Origin: a candidate division KSB1 bacterium | Lineage (GTDB): Bacteria > Zhuqueibacterota > Zhuqueibacteria > Zhuqueibacterales > Zhuqueibacteraceae | Direction of reading: 5' to 3' | Assembly (NCBI GenBank): GCA_034506255.1 | Contig: JAPDPX010000003.1 | Span: forward strand, 124,001 to 188,000 | Length of the DNA stretch: 64,000 nt | Shown here: positions 18,035 to 26,656 of the stretch, one piece after another | Layout: each line of letters begins with the position of its first letter | How positions within the stretch are numbered: the first letter of the stretch is position 1 | The notes under the pieces: generated by a model | Database searches by the model: none | What the model was told of the DNA's origin: nothing | Seen by the model: only the letters and a program-made list of their open reading frames with translations | Made by a program: the position numbers and the translations under genes

Positions 18035-18535
18035 TTAAATCTCCCGCATCTCCTCAGGCCAGGTCAGCACGAAGTTCTTGCCGGTCTTGTACGCTTTCGC
18101 ATGGGTCGCGGGGATGGTGCCTTCGCTCGCGTCGATCACCAGCATTCTCTCGTCGTTGGAAAGCAACTCACCGGCGACCGCGCTCTGCCCGCTTTCCCGC
18201 AGCGCCTCCGCCAGATTGTCCGTGACAACCGCCAGCCGGCGCGCTTGCAGTTTGCCGTCTTCCAGGTAGAGCTGCTGACTCTTGAGCTGGAATCCTTTTT
18301 CTGCCAGCTCGAGCGAATCCGCATTGCTCTGCCAGCTCGAAAGCAGGTCTGCAAAATCTTCCTTCAATCTGGTTGCGCTTTCGGCATCACTCGAGAGATT
18401 GTGATGGATCAGTGTCACCTCCGGCGGCTGATCGTTGCCAAAGAACCGGAAGCGAACCTCCACGGCCTCGACAAAGAGACAGCCGTTCATCACCAGCAGA
18501 ACCAACGTTGCGGCCAGCAAAGCGAACTTTTTCAT
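18035..18535 (-). CDS. lipoprotein of unknown function
   Basis: The 166-residue product starts MKKFALLAATLVLLVMNGC, a lipoprotein signal with lipobox MNGC. The mature part contains VEVRFRFFGNDQPPEVTLIHHN, then a helical stretch (ATRLKEDFADLLSSWQSN) and a beta-rich end (NFVLTWPEEMREI). I do not know a family for it. GAGGGAGGTGCG upstream is a good ribosome binding site. The 37-residue frame at 17908-18021 follows in the same direction. Confidence 0.7.
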   Translation of the reverse strand: MKKFALLAATLVLLVMNGCLFVEAVEVRFRFFGNDQPPEVTLIHHNLSSDAESATRLKEDFADLLSSWQSNADSLELAEKGFQLKSQQLYLEDGKLQARRLAVVTDNLAEALRESGQSAVAGELLSNDERMLVIDASEGTIPATHAKAYKTGKNFVLTWPEEMREI

Positions 18536-18721
18536 GAGCGCACCTCCCTCTCAACAAAGTTGATGATTTTCCGAAAACCCGTCCGGCTTTGACGACTGCC
18601 ATGAGCTGGCACGGCGGTGCAATTCGTTTTCTCAGTTGATTCGCCTCGCGTGATCCCCGGTGGTTCAGAGCTGCCTCGCCGGAAAATATGCCGTGCAGCT
18701 CATCTTCGCAGAGCAAAATAC

Positions 18722-20428
18722 TCACGTTTCTGCATGCGCCGGCGTGACCCATATGGGATTGGTCAAGGCCCGGCAAAATGTGCTTTGCCCGGGCAGCAGC
18801 GGCGTGCGCTCGCTGAGCGCTTCAGCGCGCAGGTAGAAGTCACGGCCGGTGTGCGGTAACGGGACTTCCGCCTGATAAGTGAATGTCCGCGCCGCCGGCT
18901 GCACTTCATGAATAATTTCCTCCCGGTGCTGCGCCGGATCGCCGCGCCAAATTCTCACCTGCGCCAGGCTGCCGAATTCCGCCGTGCTCACCGCCGCGAT
19001 TTGAAGCCTGCCGGATGCCAGCGGTATGTAATCGCCCAGACGGGCTTGCCTGCCCGTGGCAGCGATGACGCGCAAATCGAGCAGCGGACCGGTGGTCAGG
19101 CAGGCGCGGCCGAGGCGCAGTGCGGCCAGCAGGGAATCGAGCCCGAGGCGGCCTTCGAGCAGGGCGGCGGTGCGCACACTGCCGAAAAGATGGCGGTGAT
19201 GTTCCACCATTTTCACAAAGGGGAACGCAATCTGGCGGAAGCGATTGAAGTTGCCGTGGGCATCGCTGCCGGCAATGGTGTAAATGCGCCGACCGGCCAG
19301 CAGCAGTGCGCGCCACTGTTGCAGACCTTCCTCCTCCCACTTTTTCCCGCCGTTCCAAAACTGCAGGCCGTTCAACCGTGGATGGGCCAGATCCGCATGC
19401 TGCCAATGACCGCGGCCGAGCAGCCATTTCTCCAGCACGGGCGGGGGCACGGCGGGATGTGCGGCAAAGGCGAGCGCGTCCGGCTCGAGCTGGGCCAGCA
19501 CCTCTGTGATGGTGTGTTCAGGCCGGGTGCGCAGCCAGCGTTCGGCGCTGTCGCCGCTGCCACGAATGAAGCGGGAATGATTGAAAATGAGAAAGTGCAC
19601 GTTGCGGCCCTGCGCGTTGCCGCACGAGACTTCCTCGCCGGGAATGATGACAAAACCGGAAGCACCGGCATTGTGCGCCGCGATTTCCGCGCGCAGCGCA
19701 TGCCATTTGCGCAGCGCCGGATCGTTGTGCAGATAATCATCGGGGAAGTCATCGAGATCATAAGAATGATCGGTGACGGCGCAGAAAGACAGGCCCATGG
19801 CTTTGCCGAGCGCGGCGCAGGCGCCGAGGGGCGCGCCGAATTCCACCTGGTCGCTGGTGGCATCGCTGTGGCAGTGCAGATCGCCCTGGCAATAGCCCGG
19901 CAGAGCGGGCAGCGGCTCGCCGGCGAGCAGCAGGTGAAAGGGCGCATGGCTGGTGCCGACATAGTTGTCATTCACACAACGAAGCTGCCGGCCGGCAAGG
20001 CGATAGTCGATCGTAATGGTGACCAGCGCCGGCCCCTGCGCCGCGGCAGGCAGGGGCACCGGCACCACCCGCCACCACAGCGGCGCGGTGATGATTTCGT
20101 TGAGAGTGAGCTTGTGGGTGAGGGGCTGGTTGCATTTGGCTGCGGGCGTGGCGAACTGGAGCGTGACGGTAAGCGATTGCAGCTCGCAGGGAAAGCGGCC
20201 GGCATCTTTGACGAGCAATAAAACCGGCAGGGGCGTGTGCGGCTCCAGGCGCTGCGGCACATCCGCCACAATCTCGGGCTGGCGGCGATAGAGCCGGCTG
20301 GGCGTGAATTTGAAGCGATAGTGAATCTCGGCATAGAGCAAAAACAGCAGCGCGGCCGGCAGGATCATCCCGTCACAATCAAAAACAACGGCCGCCACGA
20401 AACCACAAAAGCCGGGCAGATGGGGCAT
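18722..20428 (-). CDS. PHP-domain metallohydrolase (CehA/McbA type)
   Basis: The 568-residue protein has an N-terminal hydrophobic segment (ILPAALLFLLYAEI), a beta-rich domain of about 150 residues, then a PHP domain. PHP metal motifs are visible: DLHCHSDATSD, CAVTDHSYD, IIPGEEVS, HFLIFN, AAHPAV and AGSDAHG. A beta-sandwich follows (LQIAAVSTAEFGSLAQVRIWRG). Proteins of this type are predicted phosphoesterases or hydrolases on small ligands; CehA itself hydrolyses carbaryl. The true substrate is unknown. The stop is 41 bp from the GT2 gene upstream, so the two, and the pseudouridine synthase before them, probably form one transcript. Confidence 0.82.
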   Translation of the reverse strand: MPHLPGFCGFVAAVVFDCDGMILPAALLFLLYAEIHYRFKFTPSRLYRRQPEIVADVPQRLEPHTPLPVLLLVKDAGRFPCELQSLTVTLQFATPAAKCNQPLTHKLTLNEIITAPLWWRVVPVPLPAAAQGPALVTITIDYRLAGRQLRCVNDNYVGTSHAPFHLLLAGEPLPALPGYCQGDLHCHSDATSDQVEFGAPLGACAALGKAMGLSFCAVTDHSYDLDDFPDDYLHNDPALRKWHALRAEIAAHNAGASGFVIIPGEEVSCGNAQGRNVHFLIFNHSRFIRGSGDSAERWLRTRPEHTITEVLAQLEPDALAFAAHPAVPPPVLEKWLLGRGHWQHADLAHPRLNGLQFWNGGKKWEEEGLQQWRALLLAGRRIYTIAGSDAHGNFNRFRQIAFPFVKMVEHHRHLFGSVRTAALLEGRLGLDSLLAALRLGRACLTTGPLLDLRVIAATGRQARLGDYIPLASGRLQIAAVSTAEFGSLAQVRIWRGDPAQHREEIIHEVQPAARTFTYQAEVPLPHTGRDFYLRAEALSERTPLLPGQSTFCRALTNPIWVTPAHAET

Positions 20429-20469
20429 GTCATCTCATTCGTTGCGATGCACTGCAAAGCAAGCCGTCA

Positions 20470-21738
20470 TCATCGGGGCGCCGCCCCGGGCATTTCCTCG
20501 ACACTCTTGATTTGACCCCGGACATTCCAGCGGTAACGCACGTCCTTCCACTGAACCGTGGCCGGCAGCAGGATGGTGGGCGCGAGCACAAAGCTGTAGA
20601 GGAAAAAATAGCCCTCGAAAAGCAGAAAGCTGCGCAACAGCGGCCGCGCCCGCAACACGCTGGCGCAACGCCACAGCACGGCGAAATCGCTGCCCAGCTT
20701 GAGCAGCAGCCCGGCGGCGAGCAGCGCGGGCGAAACCACGGCGGCAAGCACGAGCGCGAGCTGGACGCTGAAGCCCATCCCCATCAGGGTTTTGGCGGGC
20801 AGGCCCATTTCCTTGCCGCCTGCCGCCCAGCGCTGGCGCTGGTGCAGAAACTCCCGCCAGCTCGCCGGTGGAAAAGAGTAGATCGCCGTGGCTGGATCCA
20901 GCGGAAAGCGCACCCGCCATGCTGTCGTGCGGACGATCCGCTGCATCAGGGCGAAATCCTCGATGATGGTGAAGCCGATGGCCTGATAGCCGCCGACTTG
21001 TTCATAAGCCTGGCGGCGAAAGCCAAAGTTGTTGCCGAGAATCGAAAGCGGCCTGCCCCAGCCGGCTGCCCCGGCGCCGATGGCCAACAGGAACATCCAG
21101 TCGAGTGTTTGCACGCGGCTGCCGCAGTGATCTGGCGCCTGCGCCGGCCGCAGCGTGTGAAACGGGCTGAGCAGGGTGAAGCCGCCGACCAGGCCGGTTT
21201 GCGGGGTGAAATGGCGGACCAGGGCTGCCACCCAGGTGGGTGGCACCAGGCAATCGGCGTCCGTGACCAGAATGATTTCGCCGGTGGCGTGCGCCAGCCC
21301 CTGACACAGGGCACTGGCTTTGCCGGACATGCCCGCCAGCCGCTGTGTGAGTGAAACCACTCGCACCCGGGGGTGGCGGTGCGCAAAATCCGCGGCAATC
21401 TCACGGGTACGATCCGTCGAGCGGTCGTCGATCACCAGGATTTCGAGGTGTTCCGCGGGATAGTCGCACTGCACCAGGGTTTGCAGGCAGGCGGCGAGAT
21501 ACCGCTCTTCATTGCGGGCCGCAACCAGAACGCTGACGCGCGGCCAGGTTCTGCGGCTGGTGTCGTTCTTTCCCGTTGCTGGTACAAAAATGCCGCGCAG
21601 CAACAGCAGGGAGACAAGGGCATACACACCGAACAGGCAAAGCAGAGTGATTTCGAGTGCAATCATGCAGGCGTCCGGCGAGAGACCATGGTTTTCCGCA
21701 GATTGTGGTTGGGAGGGAGGTTCCCGGCGTTTGCTCAT
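20470..21738 (-). CDS. membrane family 2 glycosyltransferase
   Basis: The 422-residue protein has a hydrophobic N-terminal segment (about residues 25-48), the GT-A domain and two or three hydrophobic segments near the C-terminus. Motifs: VLVAARNEE, IDDRSTDRT, VTDADCLVP, TIIEDFALM and RQRWAAG, matching processive or carotenoid/hopanoid-type GT2 enzymes (Q/RxxRW-like). Its ATG overlaps the pseudouridine synthase stop as ATGA, so the two are translationally coupled; an internal ATG at 21666 would start directly at the membrane segment. It has the EDF-type third motif, unlike the GDDD of the two other glycosyltransferases in the window. Confidence 0.85.
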   Translation of the reverse strand: MSKRREPPSQPQSAENHGLSPDACMIALEITLLCLFGVYALVSLLLLRGIFVPATGKNDTSRRTWPRVSVLVAARNEERYLAACLQTLVQCDYPAEHLEILVIDDRSTDRTREIAADFAHRHPRVRVVSLTQRLAGMSGKASALCQGLAHATGEIILVTDADCLVPPTWVAALVRHFTPQTGLVGGFTLLSPFHTLRPAQAPDHCGSRVQTLDWMFLLAIGAGAAGWGRPLSILGNNFGFRRQAYEQVGGYQAIGFTIIEDFALMQRIVRTTAWRVRFPLDPATAIYSFPPASWREFLHQRQRWAAGGKEMGLPAKTLMGMGFSVQLALVLAAVVSPALLAAGLLLKLGSDFAVLWRCASVLRARPLLRSFLLFEGYFFLYSFVLAPTILLPATVQWKDVRYRWNVRGQIKSVEEMPGAAPR

Positions 21739-22550
21739 TCAGGAGGTTGCGCCACTGCCCGGCGCAGGGCCTGCACTTCGGCAGTGGTGAGTTCCCGCCA
21801 TTCGCCGGCGGACAGGTTGCCGAGAGTGAGCGGTCCAATGCGGATGCGCTGCAGGCGCAGGACCCGGCTGCCGACCGCGGCAAACATGCGCCGTACCTGC
21901 CGGTTTTTCCCTTCGTGGATGGTGATGCGCAGCCAGCGGCCCTCCTGGGAATCCGGATCAGGTTCGACCTTGGCCGGCAGCGTCAGGTGGCCGTCGAGCA
22001 GAATGCCCTCTTCCAGGCGCCGCAGTTCCGCTGCGGGTGGCACGCGATGCAACAGAACGCGGTAGACCTTTTCGACGCGGCTGGTGGGACTGGCGATGGC
22101 GTCTGCCAGAGGACCATCGTTGGTGAAGAGCAGCAGGCCTTCCGAATCATAATCCAGCCGGCCGACGGGAAAGAGCCATGCACGGCCGTCCGGCCTGTCG
22201 GAAGAGCTGTTGCCGAGCCCGGGTTGCGCCATGGGCATCAGATCGAAAACCGTGGGCCGGCCGAAGGAGTCGCGGCGGGTGGTGACATAGCCCGGCGGTT
22301 TATGCAGCATGTAATAGCGCAAGGGTTGCGCCGTGGTCAGTGGCTGGCCATCGAACACGATTTGATCTTCGCCGAGGGTGATCCAATACAGGGTGTTGCG
22401 TGCAGTTTTGCCATTCACCTGCACGCGACCGGCGCGAATGGCGCGCCGTGCCTCCTGGCGTGAGCACACGCCGAGTTTCGACAGTGCGCGCACGAGCATC
22501 ACCCGCTGCTTTTTCGCTGCCGCAGGATGGTGAGCGTGGAAAGAAGTCAT
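21735..22550 (-). CDS. pseudouridine synthase, RluB/RsuA type
   Basis: The 271-residue protein has an S4 RNA-binding domain (LVRALSKLGVCSRQEARRAI, about residues 20-60), then the RsuA-family catalytic domain. The catalytic Asp lies in VGRLDYDSEGLLLFTNDG. The HEGKNRQVRRM motif is also present. Family members make one pseudouridine in 16S (RsuA) or 23S (RluB/E/F) rRNA; the S4 domain and overall length favour RluB. The chosen ATG 22550 starts just before the S4 domain; GTG 22586 is in frame. It starts a minus-strand transcript whose next gene (GT2) overlaps by four bases, an unusual partner for rRNA modification. Confidence 0.87.
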   Translation of the reverse strand: MTSFHAHHPAAAKKQRVMLVRALSKLGVCSRQEARRAIRAGRVQVNGKTARNTLYWITLGEDQIVFDGQPLTTAQPLRYYMLHKPPGYVTTRRDSFGRPTVFDLMPMAQPGLGNSSSDRPDGRAWLFPVGRLDYDSEGLLLFTNDGPLADAIASPTSRVEKVYRVLLHRVPPAAELRRLEEGILLDGHLTLPAKVEPDPDSQEGRWLRITIHEGKNRQVRRMFAAVGSRVLRLQRIRIGPLTLGNLSAGEWRELTTAEVQALRRAVAQPPE

Positions 22551-23436
22551 TGCAAAATGAAGGTATGGTTTGGTCAGTGTTGCCACGGAAACGCCGGCAG
22601 GCTGCCAGTCTGCCGGCGGACAGGATGATCTCTGCGCTGAGTCGCCGCACGTAATTGAGGCATTACGCTGGAGCGCAACCGCTTCCGCCGCGGCGACACA
22701 GCAGGCGAGGGCGGCGTTGGCAGCAGCCCTCCAAAACCCTCACACGAAAATGAAAGCTCATGGAAAAAGTTTTTTTGGGAAAAAGCTCCGCCTGCGAAAG
22801 CGAAGTCTGACGAAAAAAATTTTCGTGGGAGTGTATTTTCGTGGGAGAGGAAAGATGGCGGTTTCTCCGCAATTGTCACGAAAATACCTGCCGGCAGACA
22901 AGATGTCTAATTGTCACTAATTTTTCAAACAAAGCAAAAAAACTCTCACGCAAAGAGTCTCTCTGCAGCAATTGCCGAACAACAAGCCTCAGCATCACAA
23001 AAATCACACAGCCCACCAGGTTTTCCCTCGTGCTTTTGGGATGGGCATGGTTAAAAATCTTCACGGTGCCAGGTCAGTCCCCTTTTTGATCCGCCACAGC
23101 CTGGCCGTGGCATTCTGTCAGAGAGCCACCGCAGGATCGCAAGAGAAAGCCACGGTCAAACCGTGGCAGAACGGTTATTCTTGGTGAAACCCCTGCGGCT
23201 TCGCGTCCTCGCGTTTTGGCTTTTGAATTTTATCGCTGCGAAAAAGTTGGCAGCATTGCATCTCTTCTCTGCAGGCGGGGATGCCTGCGCTATTCCACGA
23301 GTTACCGTGGGATTACCCCCATAAAATCTGAACTCCCCGGAAAACGATCAGCATTCCGTGGGGTAAAATTCGCTTTGCTTGCAACGATCCAGCCTTGCCG
23401 GAGCGGCAGACGAAAGCGCCGGCGCCAGGCAGCGAT
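22551..23436. other. 886-bp gene-free region with repeat R1
   Basis: No credible gene. The R1 repeat (22921-23258) fills the centre. The stretch 22740-22860 carries repeated TTTTCGTGGGAG-like units in A-rich sequence. Confidence 0.5.
22921..23258. repeat. dispersed repeat R1, copy B
   Basis: Matches 9077-9425 with scattered substitutions and small gaps. Its hairpins are 23093-23111 (GCCACAGC/GCCGTGGC) and 23149-23167 (GCCACGGTCAAACCGTGGC). Confidence 0.75.
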
Positions 23437-24690
23437 TTACCCGGCATGTTGCGGACGGTGCGCGGCCACCGGCTGATGCGCCGTGGTGGTGGCAAAGCTT
23501 TGCCCGCGCCAGGTGAATTTGGCAAAAGGCGCGCGCGTGGCAAAATAGACCACATAGAGCGGATGCAGAAGTGCAGCCGGGACAAAATATTTCAGCAAAC
23601 CCTGCTCTTGGAACCAGGCGGCTGCCCGGCGCAGCAGGAGGAATTCGCCGGTCGCTTTGACGCTGCCGCAGAGCAGCGCCAGAGCGGGCAGCGCTTTTGC
23701 GCCAAACATGAAGGACAGCAGGCCGGTGAGCAGCAGGAGATTGAGCAGATAGACTGCCACCAGCCCCAGCGTCACGCCCGGTTCATAATGCCGGCCCTTG
23801 GAGGCATAGCGCGTGCGCTGCGCGTGAAACTCCCGCCAGGAAGCCGGCGGCCGTACCGCTGTTTGAACCGCGGGATGGCCGGCATAAGCGATGCGGCCGC
23901 GACGCTGCGCGTGCATCTTGTGCAGCAGGAGATCGTCGTCGCCGGAGACGAAATGGGCAATCCCTGCAAAGCCATCGATGGCGAGATAGGCTTCGCGGCG
24001 ATAAGCGAAATTGCTGCCGGTGCAGGTGAGCGGCCGGCCGGCACCGATGCTGCCGGCCGCCACGGCGGCAAGCGAAAAATATTCCAGGGCCAGAATGTTT
24101 TGCAGCCAGGTCGTGCGGGGATGATATGGCGAGTAACCGCACACCATGACGACGCCCGGCCGGAATTGCGCCGCCATTTCACTCACCCAGGTTGGGCCCA
24201 CGTGCGCGTCGGCATCGGTGAGCAGAATGAGATCACCGTGCGCCCGGCGAATGGCATGGTCGAGGGCGCGCTTCTTGGGCGCAAAGTCCGGCCGCGTGTC
24301 GTGCATGCGCAAGTGGCGGGCGTTCGGGTGCTGCGTGGTAAAGGCCGCCATCAATGCACCGGTGCCGTCGCTGGAGCGGTCGTCGATCAGCAGAAATTCG
24401 AGGCGGTCCGGGGGATAATCCTGGCGTGCGAGATCCGCCAGCAACCGGGGCAGATGCGCTTCTTCATTGCGGGCGCAAACGACGACGCTGACGGCGGGCG
24501 GGGACGCCGTCGCGGGTGGGACGGGGCGCGCCTGTTCATTACCGTGGAATTGTTGCGCCACCCGCAGTCCCCGTGCCAGCCAGAGCAGGGCACCAACATA
24601 GCCCAGGGTCAATGCGACGAGCAGCGCCATGGCGGCAATCAGCATCGTGAAACGTGGGAGATAATGCGATAATTGGCGTTGCCGGATCAT
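23437..24690 (-). CDS. membrane family 2 glycosyltransferase
   Basis: The 417-residue protein has a hydrophobic N-terminal segment (MLIAAMALLVALTLGYVGAL, about residues 16-35), a GT-A domain and hydrophobic segments in the last third. Motifs: VVVCARNEEAHL, IDDRSSDGT, LTDADAHVGP, SGDDDLLLHK and QRTRYASKG. The GDDD motif and spacing resemble the enzyme at 3630-4709, so these are likely paralogues. It stands 90 bp from the phosphatase gene upstream. The start is uncertain, since ATG 24645 begins exactly at the membrane segment. Acceptor and product are not known. Confidence 0.85.
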   Translation of the reverse strand: MIRQRQLSHYLPRFTMLIAAMALLVALTLGYVGALLWLARGLRVAQQFHGNEQARPVPPATASPPAVSVVVCARNEEAHLPRLLADLARQDYPPDRLEFLLIDDRSSDGTGALMAAFTTQHPNARHLRMHDTRPDFAPKKRALDHAIRRAHGDLILLTDADAHVGPTWVSEMAAQFRPGVVMVCGYSPYHPRTTWLQNILALEYFSLAAVAAGSIGAGRPLTCTGSNFAYRREAYLAIDGFAGIAHFVSGDDDLLLHKMHAQRRGRIAYAGHPAVQTAVRPPASWREFHAQRTRYASKGRHYEPGVTLGLVAVYLLNLLLLTGLLSFMFGAKALPALALLCGSVKATGEFLLLRRAAAWFQEQGLLKYFVPAALLHPLYVVYFATRAPFAKFTWRGQSFATTTAHQPVAAHRPQHAG

Positions 24691-24781
24691 TTGAGCCGGC
24701 GCCCGCCTGCGTGTTCCCTGCCATGCTGCACAGGGGGAGGCGCGCCGCGCGCGGTCTATTTCACTTTGCCGGTTACAATGC

Positions 24782-25774
24782 TCACATCATCGGCAAAGCC
24801 TTATCGGCAAAGCCTTTCCTGCCGGTGAAGTCGCGCAAAGCCAGGCGCATTCCCCGGATCATGTCCCGGGGCGGGGCGTGGCGAAGCAGTGCGATGGTTT
24901 GTGCCAGCCGATCTTCGCCAAATTCCTCCTGCGCCTGATTCCTCGCTTCGGTGACGCCGTCGGTGTAAACCACGAACACATCACCCGGGGCAGGTGTCAC
25001 CGCTGCCTCGGGGTTGTCGAAACTTTTGGCCAGGCCGATGGCGGCGCCGGTGGGTTGCAGCCATTGCAGCGGCGGGCCGGCTTGCTCCCGGCCGCGCAGC
25101 AGCAACGGCGGATTGTGGCCGGCGTTGCAATATGCCAGCACCCGGCTGCCGGCCTCGAAGCGCGCCAAAAAGATGGTGATGAATTTGATCAAATGCACGT
25201 TGTGGCAGAATAGCCGGTTCAGCCGCCTGATCACCGCTGCCGGTCCGTCGCTTTCCGGCACGAGAATGCGCAAGGCCGCCTGCAGATTGGCCATCAACAT
25301 GCTGGCGGGCACGCCCTTGCCCATGACATCGTCAACCGCCAGACCGGGCGCGCCGTCACGGAAGCGAAAGAAATCGAAGTAATCGCCGCCCACGAGGGCT
25401 GCGGGCTGGCTGAAGGCTGCGAGCTCGAGGCCGGGAAGCTGTGGAATCTCCCGGGGCAGCAGAGCCTTCTGCACCTTGTGTGAAAGTTCGAGTTCGGCTT
25501 CTAGTTCGCGGCGTTGCCTGGCGGAATAGTGATCGATGCACACACAGGCGGTGAAGTCCATCGCCAGCCGGTCGGCTTCGATATATTCGTGGCAGACTTC
25601 ATACAGACCCAGGGTCCGGTCATCGGCTCTGGCGAGCGCCTGCACCGCGCTTTCCGCCACCGGGCCGGTGCGGATTTTTTTCCTGGCAGGGGGTGCCGTT
25701 TGCCACCACTCCAGCAGGTTTTGGCGCTGGCGCGCGAGTTTTGTGCGAATACGCTTGAGAATGCGGGTGTTCAT
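24782..25774 (-). CDS. SpoIIE/PP2C-type phosphatase, C-terminus frameshifted by a 14-bp tandem duplication
   Basis: The 330-residue product has a charged N-terminal part (about 100 residues, ending in a likely coiled coil, QRRELEAELELSHKVQKALLP) and a SpoIIE phosphatase domain: ALVGGDYFDFF, AVDDVMGKGVPASM, YCNAGHNPPLLL, VVYTDGVTEARN. Such proteins dephosphorylate anti-sigma-factor antagonists in partner-switching systems. The end is abnormal: the last codons read GFADKALPMM. A perfect 14-bp direct duplication (24789-24802 and 24803-24816) is responsible; removing one copy restores GFADDVSIVTGKVK ending at 24756, with the DD metal motif typical of the family. So the present gene probably lacks its last metal ligand. 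No anti-sigma factor gene is nearby. Confidence 0.82.
   Translation of the reverse strand: MNTRILKRIRTKLARQRQNLLEWWQTAPPARKKIRTGPVAESAVQALARADDRTLGLYEVCHEYIEADRLAMDFTACVCIDHYSARQRRELEAELELSHKVQKALLPREIPQLPGLELAAFSQPAALVGGDYFDFFRFRDGAPGLAVDDVMGKGVPASMLMANLQAALRILVPESDGPAAVIRRLNRLFCHNVHLIKFITIFLARFEAGSRVLAYCNAGHNPPLLLRGREQAGPPLQWLQPTGAAIGLAKSFDNPEAAVTPAPGDVFVVYTDGVTEARNQAQEEFGEDRLAQTIALLRHAPPRDMIRGMRLALRDFTGRKGFADKALPMM
24789..24816. repeat. 14-bp tandem duplication in the phosphatase gene
   Basis: ATCGGCAAAGCCTT occurs twice without a gap. The unit is not a multiple of three, so it shifts the frame of the SpoIIE-type gene. Confidence 0.9.
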
Positions 25775-25899
25775 ACCGTTTTCCCGCCGGCCGGCACAGC
25801 CAAATGGGCCGCCGCACGCGCTTTGTCACCCGAAAACTTTCAGATACGCGGCTGCACCAGCCCGTCGTCGCACCGCCGACGAAACGGCATGCCGGCACT

Positions 25900-26643
25900 T
25901 CAAGAATTCCCCCCGGGCTTGATGAGATTGGAGAACCACTTGGCCAGCGGTTCAAACGCCAGTCCGATCAACACCCCGCCATAAAAGTCTCTCACATGAA
26001 AAGCGATGGGCAACTCGGGCATTTCCATTGCGGTGAAGCGAAAAAGAAAAGTGGCCAGCAGAACCACCAGGCTGCCCACGCCAAACGTCAGCCAGTGGGG
26101 CGGGTGGGCAACCGGCGCCGCCATGCTGCGATATCTCCCCCATAACCAGCGAAACCCCATGATCACAATCACACCCAGAATTCCACCCATCACGACTGCC
26201 CACCAGGTGCCCAGCGGGCTGAGAGAGAAGGGCAGTTCGACCACGTGCTCGGGACGGTTGGCCTCGCCCACGACCTCGTATTTGATGCGGATGGTGCCGC
26301 TGTATTTTTGGTGACGATAAAACAAAAGCTGCCAGGCTGCGCCCAGTCCCACCCCGGCCGCGCGGATTTGCAGCTCCTTGCTGCCATTGGGATCGAGATC
26401 AAACGTCCCGTGCGCCACCGGCACTTCACGCTGCCGGCTGCCGGCGGTCAGGGCCTCCGGCAACTCGATCGTGGTGCTCAACACCGTCAAGTGGGAGCAG
26501 GAGGCATTGCGCACCAGCAGATGAGCGGAGATGGGATCAGTGGCCGTCGCCATCGCCGGCGGATCGAAATGCAGGCACAGCGGTGGCAAGGTTTGCGACC
26601 ACAGGGACGAGGCCAGCAGCAACACCAGCCACCCGCCTGCAAT
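25900..26643 (-). CDS. exported membrane protein of unknown function
   Basis: The frame encodes a hydrophobic start (GGWLVLLLASSLWSQ) that reads as a signal peptide, a beta-rich outer part of about 120 residues (FDPPAMATATDPISAHLLV, FDLDPNGSKELQI), and two clear membrane helices (WWAVVMGGILGVIVIMGFRW and LTFGVGSLVVLLATFLFRF), with a third hydrophobic stretch near DFYGGVLIGLAF. I recognise no family. The start is not clear: no ATG lies near the signal; ATT 26643 or GTG 26625 are candidates. The gene begins within 15 bp of the upstream gene's stop, so translation may be coupled. Confidence 0.6.
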   Translation of the reverse strand: MAGGWLVLLLASSLWSQTLPPLCLHFDPPAMATATDPISAHLLVRNASCSHLTVLSTTIELPEALTAGSRQREVPVAHGTFDLDPNGSKELQIRAAGVGLGAAWQLLFYRHQKYSGTIRIKYEVVGEANRPEHVVELPFSLSPLGTWWAVVMGGILGVIVIMGFRWLWGRYRSMAAPVAHPPHWLTFGVGSLVVLLATFLFRFTAMEMPELPIAFHVRDFYGGVLIGLAFEPLAKWFSNLIKPGGNS

Positions 26644-26656
26644 CGCGGGCCGGCGT

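Noticed and set aside
18908..20221. 437-codon plus-strand frame opposite the PHP gene
   Set aside because: Shadow; PHP metal motifs are on the minus strand.
23395..24672. 425-codon plus-strand frame opposite the GT2 gene
   Set aside because: Shadow; GT2 motifs are on the minus strand.
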